Source: Zychaea mexicana
Taxonomy: Eukaryota > Mucoromycota > Mucoromycetes > Mucorales > Lichtheimiaceae
Assembly: GCF_025766255.1 (NCBI RefSeq)
Contig: NW_026516671.1
Location: forward strand, 558,001 to 622,000
Direction of reading: 5' to 3'
Length of the DNA: 64,000 bases
In this document: positions 1 to 13,657 of the stretch, in pieces
How positions within the stretch are numbered: the first letter of the stretch is position 1
Layout of the letters: each line of letters starts with the position of its first letter
Notes under the pieces: model-generated
Databases searched by the model: none
What the model was told of the DNA's origin: nothing
What the model saw: the letters and a program-made list of their open reading frames with translations, nothing else
Made by a program: the position numbers and the translations under genes

Positions 1-789
1 GCCGTCAAGTTACCTCCTGCGCTATCACCGCCTGTAGAATTCGTGTTAATTAAGATTAGTCTTTTCCATTACTCCCAGACCCCGACGAACCCCTTTCATT
101 ATGTCATGTAAATTATACCGAAAATGACTTTTGCAGGATTCACTTTCAAGTCGCGAATGAGATAGCTATATGCTTCCTCGACATCCTCTCGCGGTTTGGG
201 CCAGTGTACTTCAGGAACAAGGCCATATTCGACTGCAAACACGCGAGCTTTGATGTTGTGTACCTGGGCAAATCGCTCAATCATGTATGTATAAGACGTC
301 ATGTACATCAACGAGTCGCCAATGGTGAAGCCGCCACCGTGAATGTAAAAGAGAATCAAATCGGCATCGTTAGCAGTCTTCTCTGCCCATGCTGCACCAC
401 CTTGACCTTGAACGTTGGGAATAATCCAGTGACCATGTTTGACCTTGGCAATCGAATCCCACTGGTAGCCATAAGGAACAGTTGTGTTTTGCATAAGACG
501 TCGTCCAGTGTGAATTGGGAAGGAGAAGATCCGAGAAACGATACGGCATCGGATACGCAGTGGGAGATGCAACAATAATTTACGAAGATTTCCCATAATG
601 ACATGTGCAGCTAAGTATAGGTGTCATCTTTATCATTAATGCATAGTAACGAATAATTTCAGTTTTCTCCATACCCATTTTACGGCCGGCTTTGCTCAAA
701 ATAAAGGCACAAAAAAGACCAATGACGAAAGGGCGAGGGCCGGGGAGGCCATGGAGAAATGAGTCAGGTTCCAACTTTGATACGGCCAT
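1..789 (-). CDS. alpha/beta hydrolase, hormone-sensitive-lipase type (C-terminus beyond window)
   Basis: Probable lipase/esterase of the alpha/beta-hydrolase-3 family. Exons read on the minus strand: 789-675, 610-119 and 31-1 (continuing off the window); all phases agree. The oxyanion-hole motif HGGG falls near residues 129-132. The nucleophile elbow GDSAGG begins exon 3 near residue 204, so the catalytic Ser lies just after an intron. The N-terminus has a hydrophobic stretch (GLFCAFIL) that could be a membrane anchor. The Asp and His of the triad would lie outside the window. Start chosen at the ATG at 789, the first ATG of the open exon. Substrate cannot be inferred; steryl-acetyl-hydrolase or carboxylesterase roles are both possible for this family. 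Confidence 0.8.
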
Positions 790-2003
790 GATGTGCGAAA
801 GAGCGAAAGAAAGGGTACGAAATAAACTACTTTTCGCTGCCAGGTCGAGCTTTCGCTCTATACTTGCGTTACACTTGGATTTTTTTTAACCCAGCACCGT
901 TTTCATTTGGCCTGGAGATCACAACAGATGGGGAGACCTGTTTTGGTAGGTGTAAACCGTCGCACGTGAAGCCCTTGGCTCGCTCTTCAAACTCGGTGTT
1001 TGATCGTCAGAAATATGCGTTTCTGCAGAAAAGACAAAGAGCGACTTGCGGGGAGGAGTAAATGAACATTTATCTTTTCATAGACATTGTGCTTTAGGAG
1101 TCTATCTATTGCGCGTTTACTTTAGAATATTTTTTTCTGCGTAGATGCCTTTGAAGGTAGCACGTTTCGTACTTCATACTTCTTATTCCAAAATCGAAGC
1201 TCTACCCCACCTTTTTTTTTTCGCATGTTACAACCGTTTAATTTCCCAACAGTCATATCGTGTTTTCCGCTTTCATACTCGGTCTTTGGTTCTTCTACAT
1301 CTAAATGGTATATGTGACTATTTTATCTGTAGTGATAGTCTATTAATCATCGTGGTGTGTCATAGAATACTCATCACCTTTTTCTAAACAAACAAATGAA
1401 AAAAACCAACACATGTTTCTCTCCAATTCTGCCTCTGCCTCCGTCCCCTTTTGTGTTGAGAATCATTACTGTAGTTGAGCAGTACATATTCACTTCGCTT
1501 ATGCGACAAATTTTTGATGCTCTCATAGTATGTAACATATTACATACTCGATGTCTTTCTGTACGAGTTGCTTGTATGTATTTGATAATACTGGGTAGAG
1601 TATTCGAAGGAATATATTGTTTGTTAGAAATCAAAGGGCACATACAAATATCTCACGCCATTTACATATTATCGTCTAAATACAATAATGTAGTTGTCAT
1701 CTTCAACCAGCTTGCGCGGTCTTCAAGTCACTGGCGGTTGTACTGAGATCAAAGGCTCGCTGCTATGGATATATAGATACATACTGTGCTTGCTTCTATG
1801 CAAAGCCATATTGACAACGCGCTTCTTTTCGATCTGACAATAATGTATAAGAAATGATGCTGTGTATATTTGTAAAAGTGAGGAAATGTTACATACAAAA
1901 AATAAACGTAGAGAAAGTATAGAAGATATGGAGTGAAAATGGGAGAGAAAGTGATATGAATTTGTGAAAGAAAGCAAGGTAAGGAGGTAAGATTGTTGTT
2001 CTT
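790..2003. other. gene-free AT-rich spacer
   Basis: Only short unsupported open frames were found on either strand. It holds the putative promoter of the hydrolase (right after 789) and the 3' flank of TOR. No RNA gene or repeat was recognised. Confidence 0.5.
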
Positions 2004-5000
2004 TTACCAAAAAGCACACCTATTATTGTTATATCCAGTCAGTATCAATGCATACTAGTAACCACCGAAGTATAGCATATAATACACTTACCATCCAATA
2101 TAGCACTGACACAGGTTTTCCAGTGAAGTCGCTTGTTGGATCAGCTTATCTACTTGTGTGGGCACATCTAATGTGTCTCTCGGATTAAAGTCGCGACCGG
2201 TCAGTTTGTTTGATACACGGTTCACGACAGCGACCGCACGGGTATTCAGCATTTCAGGTCCTTGTGCATTTTCTAATTGGTGCCGTCATCCTCGTTATTA
2301 GTTTTCTGTATTATACGTTGACGGATTGTGATAGACAGTTTCTTTAAGCTGTCTGTATATACATACCATTGGCCACAGCTTCCACTTCAATACGGTTCAA
2401 TCTCCTGCTGACAGAGAAATTGCGATGTGCGTCCTCTGGCATGTCCTCGTTGGCTACCCGTTCAATGCTTCGCACTCGGTCATCTAATATAAGCACACAC
2501 TATCGTCAATCCTCTTTCCTTTCTTGAACAAATTTTTTAAAAAGAGTAGAACAAACCTCGGTTCTGTGCAGGGCTGGCATGTGGGTTATTAAGCAAACGC
2601 CAGTTGATCAATGGGTCATAAACGAACGCTTCCAACACAGCCATCAAGCTTTCCTTGTTATCACGCAACACACGCATGACATGCTCGCACGTTGTTCTAA
2701 AGTTACCCTCGATGCCAGACACTTCCATCGCTTTGACCAGCATGCGTGTTAAACGGAACGGAATCTTTTCTGGGAACTTTTCACGGTGCATGGCCACTTC
2801 AAAACAGTCGCCAAAATCAATGTGGACAACCTTGCCCGTGACGCGGTGCAGCATCAAGTTAGACGGATGTCGGTCACCCAAGCCCAAAATATAGCCCACC
2901 ATTGACATGACCGCCAGCGATCGCGTATAGTTAGTACGTCGGTCCAACCAGGCTTCGGAATTGCGCGACTTGAGCCACAATACTCTGTATAGATCTTGAC
3001 CACTTGTCTTTTCAAACGCAAACTGGAACACTTCGACCTTTTGGATCACAGTCAAATTGTCGTAGTCTGGCGCCATTTGCAACATGAGGCGATGCTCAAT
3101 ATTCAAAAGAATCTTGCGCGAATCGCGATAGTCGCGGATCAGGGTATGCAGCGTGTCAGTGTCCGGCACCCAGCCAATGAGACCAGAGTTAGGCGACAGT
3201 GGCACCGCTGGGTATCGTTCAATGTTCAAATGGCGTTTGAACGTTTCCGGATCATTCTTGAGCAAGGTGTTGACTAGACCGAATAATTGCATCACACGCT
3301 CGTCTTGTCGCAAATCTTCGTGACCCTTGAGCAGGTACATGTAATCTTTACCGTCGCTGCCGATGATTGTCAATTTACGAGGACGCTGCTTGGATGGAAT
3401 CACAGTCAAACTAGTATTAAACCGGGCAATGCGGACAATGGGTTCACCACTGCGGTAGTAACCAGGCACACACAGCTCCAGATTACGGGCGTCAAGAAGG
3501 CGAGGAGAAATGTATTGCAACTCCAGGCTGGTCAATTGTGGGAGTTGACGAGTGATGCGACGGAAGACCTGGTAGTAGAGCTCCCATGCTTGGTTCAAAT
3601 TATTCAAGTCGCGTGTTTCTTGGTATCGTCGGCACCATTCCTGAGCTTCTTGGAGATCACGCCCAAACGCCTGTACAAAAGATTCTTCACGCATTGTCTC
3701 GGGCCCACGATCCAGCATCTGATGCAATGGTTCAAGCGTGGCAAACATGGCATCCACATTGCGATCGCCAAAGTAGAGACGTGATGCTTCTTCTAAACCT
3801 TCGTGCCACATTTCGTGCCACAGGATCGCCACGCGAATAAGCTCTTGACTTACCATCAGTGCCTAGAAATTAATTACCACGCGTTCTTTAAGGTTAAGCT
3901 TTGTCCTTGCTTCTGGTGATGCGCATGTAAACATTTAATAAATACCTGCTCCACAAGCGTAGCACTGTGTAACCGCATCTTATCCATGATGCCGTGCGTG
4001 GCGCGCTGCCGAGTAGCACTTTGTGACTTGCTGGCAACTGTGAGTGAGTATACCAAAGCTTGGGGATGCTCGCGTCCAATATCCGTAAGCAGCTCGTGAA
4101 TAAGTCCTCGCACTGCTGCATTCGGTGCGTGGATACGTGCAATAAGCTGGGGAATGACCTGGAGCCAAACATCAATATTAATCGTGCCAAAACCATCGCG
4201 AATGGCAGCACCGACATCGGCTTGGTAGCCATATTTGAACCACAGTGTTAACAAGCGCAATGTATCCTGCAACGAGTTCTCTTTGGACAAGGCAATTGAC
4301 CGGAAAAAACCTTGAACGGCTGGAACGATGTACATGCCAAAAATATGCGCAGGTGGCTGTTGATCTTCTTGGTGCAGCCTTTCGTGATAGTCGATGATGT
4401 CAAAGTTGGCTAATGCCCATGCATGCCATGCCTTGTACCAGTTTTGGTCAAAGCGGGTTGCGAGAAGGAACGACCGCAAAATATCCTGGTTGCTCTCCTC
4501 TGAGAACTCGTACGATAGTCCGCGTTGCCATTCGCCCTGTCTCAGGTAACATCGTGCCAACAGGCGTGTGTACTCGACAGCATCCTCTGGAATTCGTGTA
4601 GTGTCAATGGGCATGCTGATTGCCATATCGTCGGGATTTAGGCCCAAGTCTTGCGTCTTTTGGGCAGTAAAGTCACGTAAGACCGTTAATGCGCGTGTTC
4701 GCGTGGCGTTGGCCTGGTCAGCGATTGTGCATTGTGAGGCAGAGTGCCACATATGCTTCAGGCGTGCATACATGATCTTGGGATGCGGGGTACCTTCGCT
4801 GTCAACGAGACTGCGCAGGGTTGTTTCGGAGAGCGAGAAACGACCATTCTTGCGGCAGAGGTTGGCAAACTTGATCCATGTGTCCATGTCGTCCTGAGGC
4901 GCAATTACCATAGCCCGCACACGCAGAATACGTTGCCACACCTCAATGTTACGCTCGCAGCCGTCCAAACGCTTGGTCCACGTACGTCGGATGGCATATT

Positions 5001-8000
5001 GCTTCTCGGGGTCATTGACAGATTGCTTGTACGTAATCATTTCCTCTAGCTCTGCCAGCATTTGCACACGGACAACAGTAGCGTATGCACGATTGTAACT
5101 CTCACCCAACAGGGCCGTCAATTCTGTATCCAAAAGATCGCGGGTCTTGGAAATGAATTCCTCGGCTTCCTTGTACCGGTTGCGATGCATTGCCAGAATA
5201 GCACGGAAGAATGTGCGGTCGGGGCTTTCTTGCTTGAGCAAGGCAATGTACTCCTCCATTTGTTCCCATTGGCCAAGACCCCAAGCAGCAGCTGCTGCAA
5301 ATGGCGCAATACTCTTGCGGTTCTCGGGTGGCGCATGGATCCATTTTTCTTGTGCAAGTGTCGAAAGCTGATCCCATTCGCCAAGAGCGTGCAAACATCG
5401 CATGCGACCCAGAGTGAACTCCATCGAGTTGGGATGCTCGCGCTGCTGTTCCTCATATGCACGCAATGCTTCTTGATAACGATGCAATTTTTCATACCAC
5501 GATGTCTTTAGCTCAAGCTTGAGAGAGTCTTGAGCGAACCGTAGGATACCCATGGCGGCATCGGGCTGTTGTAGCAAGTTATTGATCGACATGAGCATTT
5601 CGACAGCTTCAAACGATTTGGGCTCGAGATGGAATTCCATTTCTTTGTAGTGAAGGGCCTTGGCGTATGCATGACATTTTTGCGCATACACTGCCAGTGT
5701 GCGGATATCAATTGGCAGCATCTTGTTATTGTTGTCGTGTTCCATGAATTCAGCAAGATGGAGGAGAATCTGGATGATTTCAGGCGGGATATTGGGTGCC
5801 TTAAGTGCGGTTTCGAGAGAGGCTACGAGTTCGTCCTTGTATTGATCATACAGTTCGTTCCAGCAGGAGACAAAGGCTGCATTGAACAGCTCACGGGCAA
5901 GAGGGGTGTAGGCACTGGCAAGAAAGACGCAAGCTCGAAGGGCGTGAGATGGTGATTGCTTCAAAAGCTCAACACTGAGACGGCGGATCCATTCCATCCA
6001 GTCTTCCTTGGTGGATCGTTGAGACGCTTCCCATGCTTTCTTGAGATGCTGTTGGTTCACTGGCTGTTTCTTTGCCGCACTCATATCGGCAGAAGGGGTA
6101 TCGTCACCCTTAGCATCTCTATTTGAAATCGCGCTTTAGTAATGTACACCATCATCACCGCATAATTAAATTCCTTTTGGTTCTTACCTATCATTGATAG
6201 CCTTGCCAAGCTCTTGTGGAAGATTTTCGCCTTTCAAGAGTTTGCCCACCAATAATTCATAGTTGGCATGTGTGATCCGGTATCGAGTCAGCACCTATGT
6301 CGTTTTTTTGTGTGAATATCACCATTCTATTTTATACTCTGTATAATAGATTGCTTACCTTGTTAATCGCGGGTATGAACTTTGCATAATCCGTTCCCAG
6401 TTGAAAGATCAAGGCACACAGTAATTCCATGGCAGCATTCCGTGCTTCAAGTGGTAGTACAGGCAGGACACGTGCCAGCGGATGGATGATACGTGATGCA
6501 TAGTCAAACATATTGACTCGTTTCGATAAAGCGGTAATTGTCGTTAATGCTTCACGGCGGATATTGACAGGAGCGTCGGGTTTTTCAAACAATCTGACGA
6601 CGACAGGAATAACCAGATGCATATATTCTTCAATGTTGGATCCAAAGACCACGAAAGCATTGAGGACCTTGGACGTAGGTTGGCGCCGATCACTTTGATC
6701 ATTATCGAAGATTTGAAGCATCTGTGGCAACAGTCGTGGTAGATAGATCTTGAGTTCGCCGTCGAGAGCCTTGGCAATTGCTTCGATCAGGGATATGATA
6801 TTTATTTGCAGCGATGCGGACATCCAGTACTCGTCAATTAAGTCAAAGATATCCTTGAGATAATTGCGAATGTGTTGTCGGACAATGGTGACGAGATCGC
6901 CCAGTTTGTGGATATATCCTTCGAGCATGTTGGCATTGCACGAACGCATGAGTGACAGAAAGTTGGGTACGATGACCGGCAAGAACTGGACGACCTTCAA
7001 GCCAAGCGAGTTGAATATGTACATGACGGCTTCGATGGCGGCTTGGTGGTGTGCTGTTAAGGATGGATCCTTCAAGATCTTCATGAGCGAGTGCATGACG
7101 ACTTGGGGATAGTAATCCTCGGAAGAAGGGCTGATACCCATCATCAACAGTGTCACGTCATTGCTGGCGAGTTTTGGGTCTGCTAATGCTTCACTCGACG
7201 TCTCAATAGCGTTCATTTTGTGTCGATATGGATCCAGCGCGCCAAGAATACCCATCAACTTGACTGTTTCACGACGTGTCACAACACTTTGCTCAGCCTT
7301 CAATATGCTGATCAGGATGTTGAGTAAAGCCGGATACTTGGTATAAGGTTCAATGACAAAACCAGTGTTGCTGGCAAGTTGACCCAATGTCTGCAGAGCA
7401 GCATCTCGTTTTGCACTTGAACTTTGGTCCTGCAGCGTCTCCATAATCAACGGCATCAACTCGTCCAGATGCGGCACCATATCTTCGCCACTTACGGCTG
7501 CTAGTTCACCAAGAGCGCCAAGCACGGCCGAGACAACACCGGGAGAAGGATCACGAGCTTTGGGCATGAGTACTTTGAGCACAGGCTCGATGTATGGACG
7601 CGTTAAGCGCTGTGCTGCACCGACCAAAAGCGACACCAATCTGGCAGATTCTTCTTTTTGGCGACTGACCACGGAATATTCAAGTTCGGTTAACAGTTGA
7701 ATCAGCGTTTTGCGAAGCGAAGGCATGACATAGGCTGGATTGTACGTCGTCAGACGACCTATGATCTTGATGGCGATTTCTCGGATAGCGAACACCTCAT
7801 CGTTAAGTGCAATAAATAAAGAGCGTACATTATCGGCTTGTGCTAGATGGCGGTCGAATCGTGCATCGAGCGAGGAAAGCACCGTTTCCCGAATCACTGG
7901 GTCTGGATCCGCAATACCAACGGTCAACAGCTTCTCCAACACTTCGCCGACAACCTTGATGGCATGCGCACTTGTCTGGTTACATATCGGATCACGAACA

Positions 8001-10185
8001 AACAGCTGACAACATGTTACTGCAGCCGCTTTACGAATTTCGGGCATATCGTCGTCTAAATAATCCACAATGCAATCGCGTACGAATTCGTTTAGGACGT
8101 GGTTGGAAAAGTCAAATGAACCAAGTGTTTTCAAAGCATGGACGATAATGTCGTGGTCTTTGGCATCGATGGCGCCACCTTCACGGATTGGTCGATCCAC
8201 TGCTTGGATCATGTTGCGGTTGTTTGGTGCTCCAGGCTGTTTGTACGGTTGACCGCATAAAGTGATGGAAATGACGTTCAAAAGACGATCTTGGATGACT
8301 GGTGATAGGGGTTTGATGCGGTTGGAAATGTTACGCAAAGCATCGACAAGTGGTTCCGATAATCCGCAATTGAACATGAGATCCAATAGGTCGTGTACAT
8401 ATTTCGTTAGCGCTTGTCCGACAGCTGTGGCCAGTTTACTGATGCATACGAACGTTGCTGTTTCCACCTCCTTTCGCTGGCGGCTAATGATAATGAGAGA
8501 AGGAGAGACGGACGGGAAAAGGAAGGAGTATGTGTTGAGCATATTTTTGATGTGTCAGTTATTGCCTTTTTCTCTTTCCTGCACAGCCACTTGCTTTTTT
8601 CGACACCATAGCACAGAAAAGCAGAAACGAAAATAGCTCACCCTTTTACTGACAGCGCCTCCTTGACACATGTTATAATAGCTTCCAGATAGCGATTCAT
8701 GTTACTCTTCACATGCTCAGCCACGTCGCCAATCGCAATGAATGCTATAGCATCCCGAAAAGATAGAATCCATTTAGCCCTTTTCTCCCACCTGACACAA
8801 CCGATTAGCCCCAATGATTATCACTTACCGTCCCGTTTGTCCCTGTCTTTACGTAAGAGACCCAGGAGATGGCTCATGGATTTATGCAAGTACAGTTTCG
8901 CAAAGGTGGATGGATCGTAGTACGCAAGAGTGGGTATCATGGTCACGACTGTTTTTCGAATCAGTTGATCTCTCGAGTCTTTCTTTTCCAGTGTGATATT
9001 GCATACATCCTTGTACATGTCCGTCATGAACTATTAAACCAATTAAACATTTTTTTTAGTTTTTTTTTTCTCGCTTACTATGATGTGTATGCATATTCCC
9101 CCCCCCCCGATCTTCTGCTTCTCGTTCTTGTTGTGGCCCTCTATTTACCATGCCAGCATGTAACAGCAGTTCCCGCATGGCCAAAAGACTCGCATGTGTC
9201 GCCTCAGCACTGTGCAACTGTAATCCCTTGTTAGCCTCCGTCCAAATCTTATTGTACCAAGTCTTTCGCATGGGCGTTTCACGTCGCTGCACAATATCCA
9301 GACATTCGCTCAAGCAATCGGCGGCATTTTCTCGAATGATCTGCCGCGAATCCCGTAATGCAACCCATATCAGCTCTAGAATGCGGTGGACGTATGCATA
9401 AATTAATGTAGGCGCATTGACGGCCAATTCACGCAACACCAACACGGCGCCGAGTCGACTTCGGTCGCCGTGGAGCCATTCAAGGGCGTGTTCCACTTGC
9501 GTATCGACGGATTCGGCTGTAAATGTGGATGCATTGACCGCCGAACGACCCAGTGCGCGAGCGGCTGGAACCATCACCTGAGCATCGTTGTATGGTAGCA
9601 TGATACGTAAATAGGTGTGGAATCGACTGGCGTTGCCATCAGGTTCCAGATCAATCAATCGGTCTACAAGAATATTGATGTTATTTAGAATAAGCTAACC
9701 ACCACCACCACCACCTCCTCCTCCTCCTCTCACTCTTGCATCCGTTCTCCAGAGCTTATTCTCTATCGGTTCTTGTCAAATACGACTAATATCAATTTAC
9801 CAATGGCGGCAATGGCGCCCAGTTTCTCGTTATTGTCGGTGCTATGCACAAGTTCTGCAGTTCGTTTATTTATATCCGACGTGAATCGGGTGAGATGTTC
9901 GTCTGATAATTCTCGCGATGCCGTAGCCACCTAATTTTTGATTTTTCTCGTTAAAGCATTGTGCTTGTACGTGTGTATGTTGCTGTGTATATTGCTTACC
10001 GTTTCGCGTAGTTCGTTGGCTGCTTTTTGACGACGATCTTCATGTCTATATTAAGTTCATTAAGAGTTAAATGAGCCCTTGTTCTTTTCATCCCATCATG
10101 ATAACATTATTTACTTGGATTTCAGTTCAGTGAAAATCCTGGTCAAATTCTCTGAACTATAATTAAGCATTGCCACGAGCACCAT
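2004..10185 (-). CDS. TOR1: TOR serine/threonine kinase (PIKK family)
   Basis: Catalytic subunit of TOR complexes controlling growth. Exons: 10185-10115, 10045-10000, 9930-9801, 9663-9149, 9030-8829, ~8754-8642, 8483-6359, 6294-6188, 6118-3946, 3862-2557, 2483-2367, 2272-2092, 2019-2004; about 2,366 residues, the usual TOR size. HEAT repeats fill exons 3-7 and the FAT domain exons 8-9. The FRB domain starts exon 10 ([18 protein letters not shown]); the rapamycin-contact Ser in EASRLYF is kept, so rapamycin sensitivity is expected. The kinase has GLGDRHPSN (~2866-2890) and HIDFGD. FATC ends in GWCAFW, the last residues coming from a 16-nt terminal exon. All junctions keep phase with canonical sites except the exon 5/6 join, where no in-frame AG acceptor gives the conserved protein. 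The gene is divergent from the Crz1-like gene at 12353. Confidence 0.95.
9699..9730 (+). repeat. CCA/CTC trinucleotide tract in a TOR intron
   Basis: Runs of cca followed by cct/ctc triplets lie inside the TOR intron between 9664 and 9800, so they are not translated. A separate run of ten C (9101-9110) lies in the next TOR intron. Confidence 0.8.
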
Positions 10186-12352
10186 GGTGGAAAATTATGG
10201 TTGTGTAAAAAAATGACGTTTTCTCTCCAAAATTTGTGTTGCGGTTGTGTGCGTCTGTGTGAATGTATGTGTGTGATGTATGACAGCAGCGGTTGTCGTA
10301 AAGCGTTTTGGTTATGTTCTTGTTTCCACCCTCTCTCTCTCTCAACAGCCACGACAACCGAAAAAAGTGTATATTTTTGTTAGAAGGGTCCTTCAAGTTT
10401 CGGATTGACTGTATAGTAGGCGTTTGAATTACTGGCTCAGCATCCTTATTATTATCATCAGCCTAAATAGCAGCAGCCCAGCTGGTTTCTAATGCCACCG
10501 CACACACACAAGATTTGCCAACAGACAAAAGTTGATAATAGTATAGAATGCTACTTCTATGCTGCTGCGAGTTGCTTTTCTCTTAAAATCAAATCACTTT
10601 GCAACATTTTAAACAACAGGCACGACGAGTCATTCGATTATGCATAACTTTTCGTGCATCGGGCCTTGTTTTAACCGAGCTAATATCCTTTTTTGAACTT
10701 TTTTTGGGACCTCCTTTCTTGTGTTGCTATTATGTTCTTCTTACTACTACATGATTGATAGTAATGTAGCAGCAAAGTTAAAGAGGCCGTTGTAGATAAG
10801 AGAGGCAGTTAAGTAATAATTAAACCTTATTCTCCTTCCCCTCCTCCACCCCTCCTACTCATCATCATTATCATTATAAGACAACTGCTTATTGCTGAGC
10901 ACAACTACTCCCCAGTACATACAACTGCTCTCCTTGATCCAACATCTGCTTCCTCAAAAAACATTCACTGTTGTCTTTGATAGATATGTGCGCATTTTTC
11001 ACAATAAGATAGAGAAAGAAGAGTCATAGGAGGATCGATATAACATCTTTCGTTAGCACGTAATTAAGAGCGTACCTTTGCATCTGCGCGCACAAAAGAT
11101 GATTGTGCGCGATTTTTTTAGTGAGCGCAATTGAAAAATTTTCATGCAAAAAAGACCAAAGTCAGTTCGCGAGTTTCGATCCCAAGAAACATACCACGAT
11201 GATACACAATGTCACTAGGGTTCAAGGAGCAATTATCTTATAGCAACGGAAGCGTTTCACGACACCAGCGTAATTTCAATCTTTAGAAGGCATCTTCTAC
11301 TCCTTGTCATGAACATGAAATACGAATGCTATAAATATAATCCGTTTATTGTTCCAGGAAACACCACACTAATAAATATAATTTCTGAATGTTTTAGGAG
11401 AAACTGTAATTGCTTTACCCAACACTCCTTTGGTCTAGTTGAAACATAATTAAGAGGAGTTGACATCATTCTGCCCTACTCAGCATACATATAACCAGTC
11501 CATTATAAGGCTCAATTGCAGTAGCAACAGCAGTAGATCGTTTCTTTATTCGTTAAAATGAATTATAGCACAATCTCTGGGACGAGAACAGAAACTAAAC
11601 ACACGCCATCGCGATAAAAATATTCATCAGCAATCTAGATAGCTTGAGCTCCTAAAGATAAATTGGAGGGTACAGTAAATGACAACATTTGTTAATTCGT
11701 GATACGAAGACTAATTTGGTTTTTTTGCGCTTCATGGAGTGGGGTAAAAGTAATCTGTCGCCACCACAGTTATTTTTAGTTTCTTCTTTTGTTACCATGG
11801 CCCCGTAAACGCCATCACAGCAGCAACAGTAACCATGGTGATAAGTTCTCCGCAAAAAGAAGATTACGGGAGAGGGGCAGGAAAGAGAGCAGGGAAGGTG
11901 GGGGCACAAAGCAAAAGAGGCTTTTGGCTTGCCATGACGTTATGGATAGTTTGGTAGCACAAAGCTTACATCACATGGATTATGTAGGATGAAAAGAGAC
12001 AGCACCTTGTGTAACTGAATGAAAAACAAGCTCGTATAACATATCAGCGGTGAACTAAAAATATAACATCTCTCTCGCTCTCGCTCTGTGCGTGTGTGCT
12101 CTCCAACCCCCCCATCCACCCGCTCTCACTCTTCCTCTCACTCGGGAACAAGGCAACACTAGCATCTTTTGAAAGGTACACACAAATCCGGGTCATCTGG
12201 CTCCCTTTGACTTTTTTCCTTTTGTCGTTTCGTATATAAATACCCGAACAAGGATCTTCCCATTTTCCCTTTTCTTCCCAACCTTTTTTTGCTCTTCTTC
12301 TCTCATCGTCTCTTCTGTGTTCATCTATCGCATACTACATATCTCTGTTTAA
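10186..12352. other. 2.2 kb divergent intergenic region
   Basis: Shared upstream region of TOR (-) and the Crz1-like gene (+). It contains CT-rich runs (10330-10344, 12069-12085) typical of fungal promoters and a TATA box near the right end. No convincing coding exon or RNA gene was seen. Confidence 0.5.
12233..12240 (+). promoter_or_regulatory. TATA box of the Crz1-like gene
   Basis: TATATAAA lies about 112 bp before the ATG at 12353 and is followed by a pyrimidine-rich tract (12259-12318), the usual arrangement around a fungal transcription start. Assignment is by position and consensus only. Confidence 0.55.
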
Positions 12353-13139
12353 ATGGACTCTCACTACCAACAACAGCAGCACCAGCAAGAGACAATGTAC
12401 CAAATGGCATATATCCCTGCAACCACCGAGGCCTGGATGCCTCCTGTCACAACAACAGCAACGTCATTTGCGAATACTTCATCAACAATGGCTATTACTG
12501 GTACTGATACCACATGTGCTGTCAGCACTGCTCTTGATGAACTCAATACAGTAGCATCATACCATTCACTCGATCATACTGCTATGCCTCCTGTGAGCGT
12601 ATCGCCCACCATGTATCCTGTCTCAACTGCTAGCCCTGGTGGCGAGTACTTTTACACACCTGCTTCAGAAGCAATGGACATCAACAGTACCCACATCTCC
12701 ATACCCCCATTGGTGGCTCCACTCGACTTGAACTGCTCGCCGTATGGTATTGCAGATGCAGTATCACGGATGCAGATTCAAGAACCTCTTATGGATGGTG
12801 TCGTAACTTCTACTACTCAAGAGACACATCATCGATTAAGTTTGGACATTCAGCCATGCATCTCAATCACGGAACCAACACCTATCAAGCCACAGCAACA
12901 TCAACGGCACTCGGACTTTTTGTTTGCCGATTCGTTTGCTACAACCGACGCACTACAACAACAGCCGATGCTGGACCCGGCATACATTGATTCAGCAGAT
13001 TGGTTATCGTGGACTCCTACTCGTGGTTCATCTCCAGACATGTACTTTGACGCGTCTTCGGTCAGCTCGGATCCAACCATGTCCAACAACAACATGAATG
13101 CACAGCATCCAGTATTACAACAACAAGTGCAAATGCAGC

Positions 13140-13170
<31 letters not shown>

Positions 13171-13657
13171 GGCTTCATCACCGACCCCTTCTAAGCTCGC
13201 AGCACCTGTTCCTCGGACTACAAAGAACCGTCCACGCCGAGTCTCCGAACCACCCAAGGCAAGCAGCGACATTACGGACAACAACAACGGCAGCAGTAGC
13301 AGCGGCAGCAAGGTGCGTCGAAGCAGCAGCGAGCGACGCACACGGGCTGCACCAGGAGCATTCTTCTGTCAACATCCTGGCTGCGGCAAGTCATTCACAC
13401 GTGCATACAATCTTACATCGCATATGCGCACCCACACATCGGAACGGCCCTTCCCTTGCGGCCAGTGCGGTCGCCGGTTCGCTCGCCAACATGATCGTAA
13501 CAGACACGAAAAGCTGCATTGGGGCATCAAGCCATTCACCTGTGCCAATTGCAAAAAGTCCTTTGCTCGTATGGATGCGCTCAACCGTCATTTGCGTGTC
13601 GAGAATGGATGCGGTGCAGTTCTTGGTATCACCTCGGCTTCTGCTGCTGCGCAGTAA
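12353..13657 (+). CDS. Crz1-like C2H2 zinc-finger transcription factor
   Basis: Intronless, 434 residues. Three zinc fingers fill the C-terminus (about residues 339-361, 369-389 and 397-420). Finger 1 has FFCQHPGCGKSFTRAYNL, finger 2 CGRRFARQHDRNRHEKLH, and the last finger SFARMDALNRHLRVENGC is of C2HC type. This matches the Crz1/PrzA family, in which calcineurin dephosphorylates the factor so that it enters the nucleus on Ca2+ or cell-wall stress. A perfect PxIxIT calcineurin-docking motif, PCISIT, is at residues 168-173, within a Ser/Thr/Pro-rich N-terminus. A Gln tract (13129-13171) separates this region from the DNA-binding domain. The ATG is preceded by a TATA box and CT-rich leader. The family call is firm for C2H2 and good for Crz1-like; direct orthology needs a tree. 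Confidence 0.85.
13129..13171 (+). repeat. CAA trinucleotide tract coding polyglutamine
   Basis: Almost pure CAA repeat in frame with the Crz1-like protein, giving about 13 consecutive Gln after a Q-rich lead-in. Likely length-polymorphic. Confidence 0.85.
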
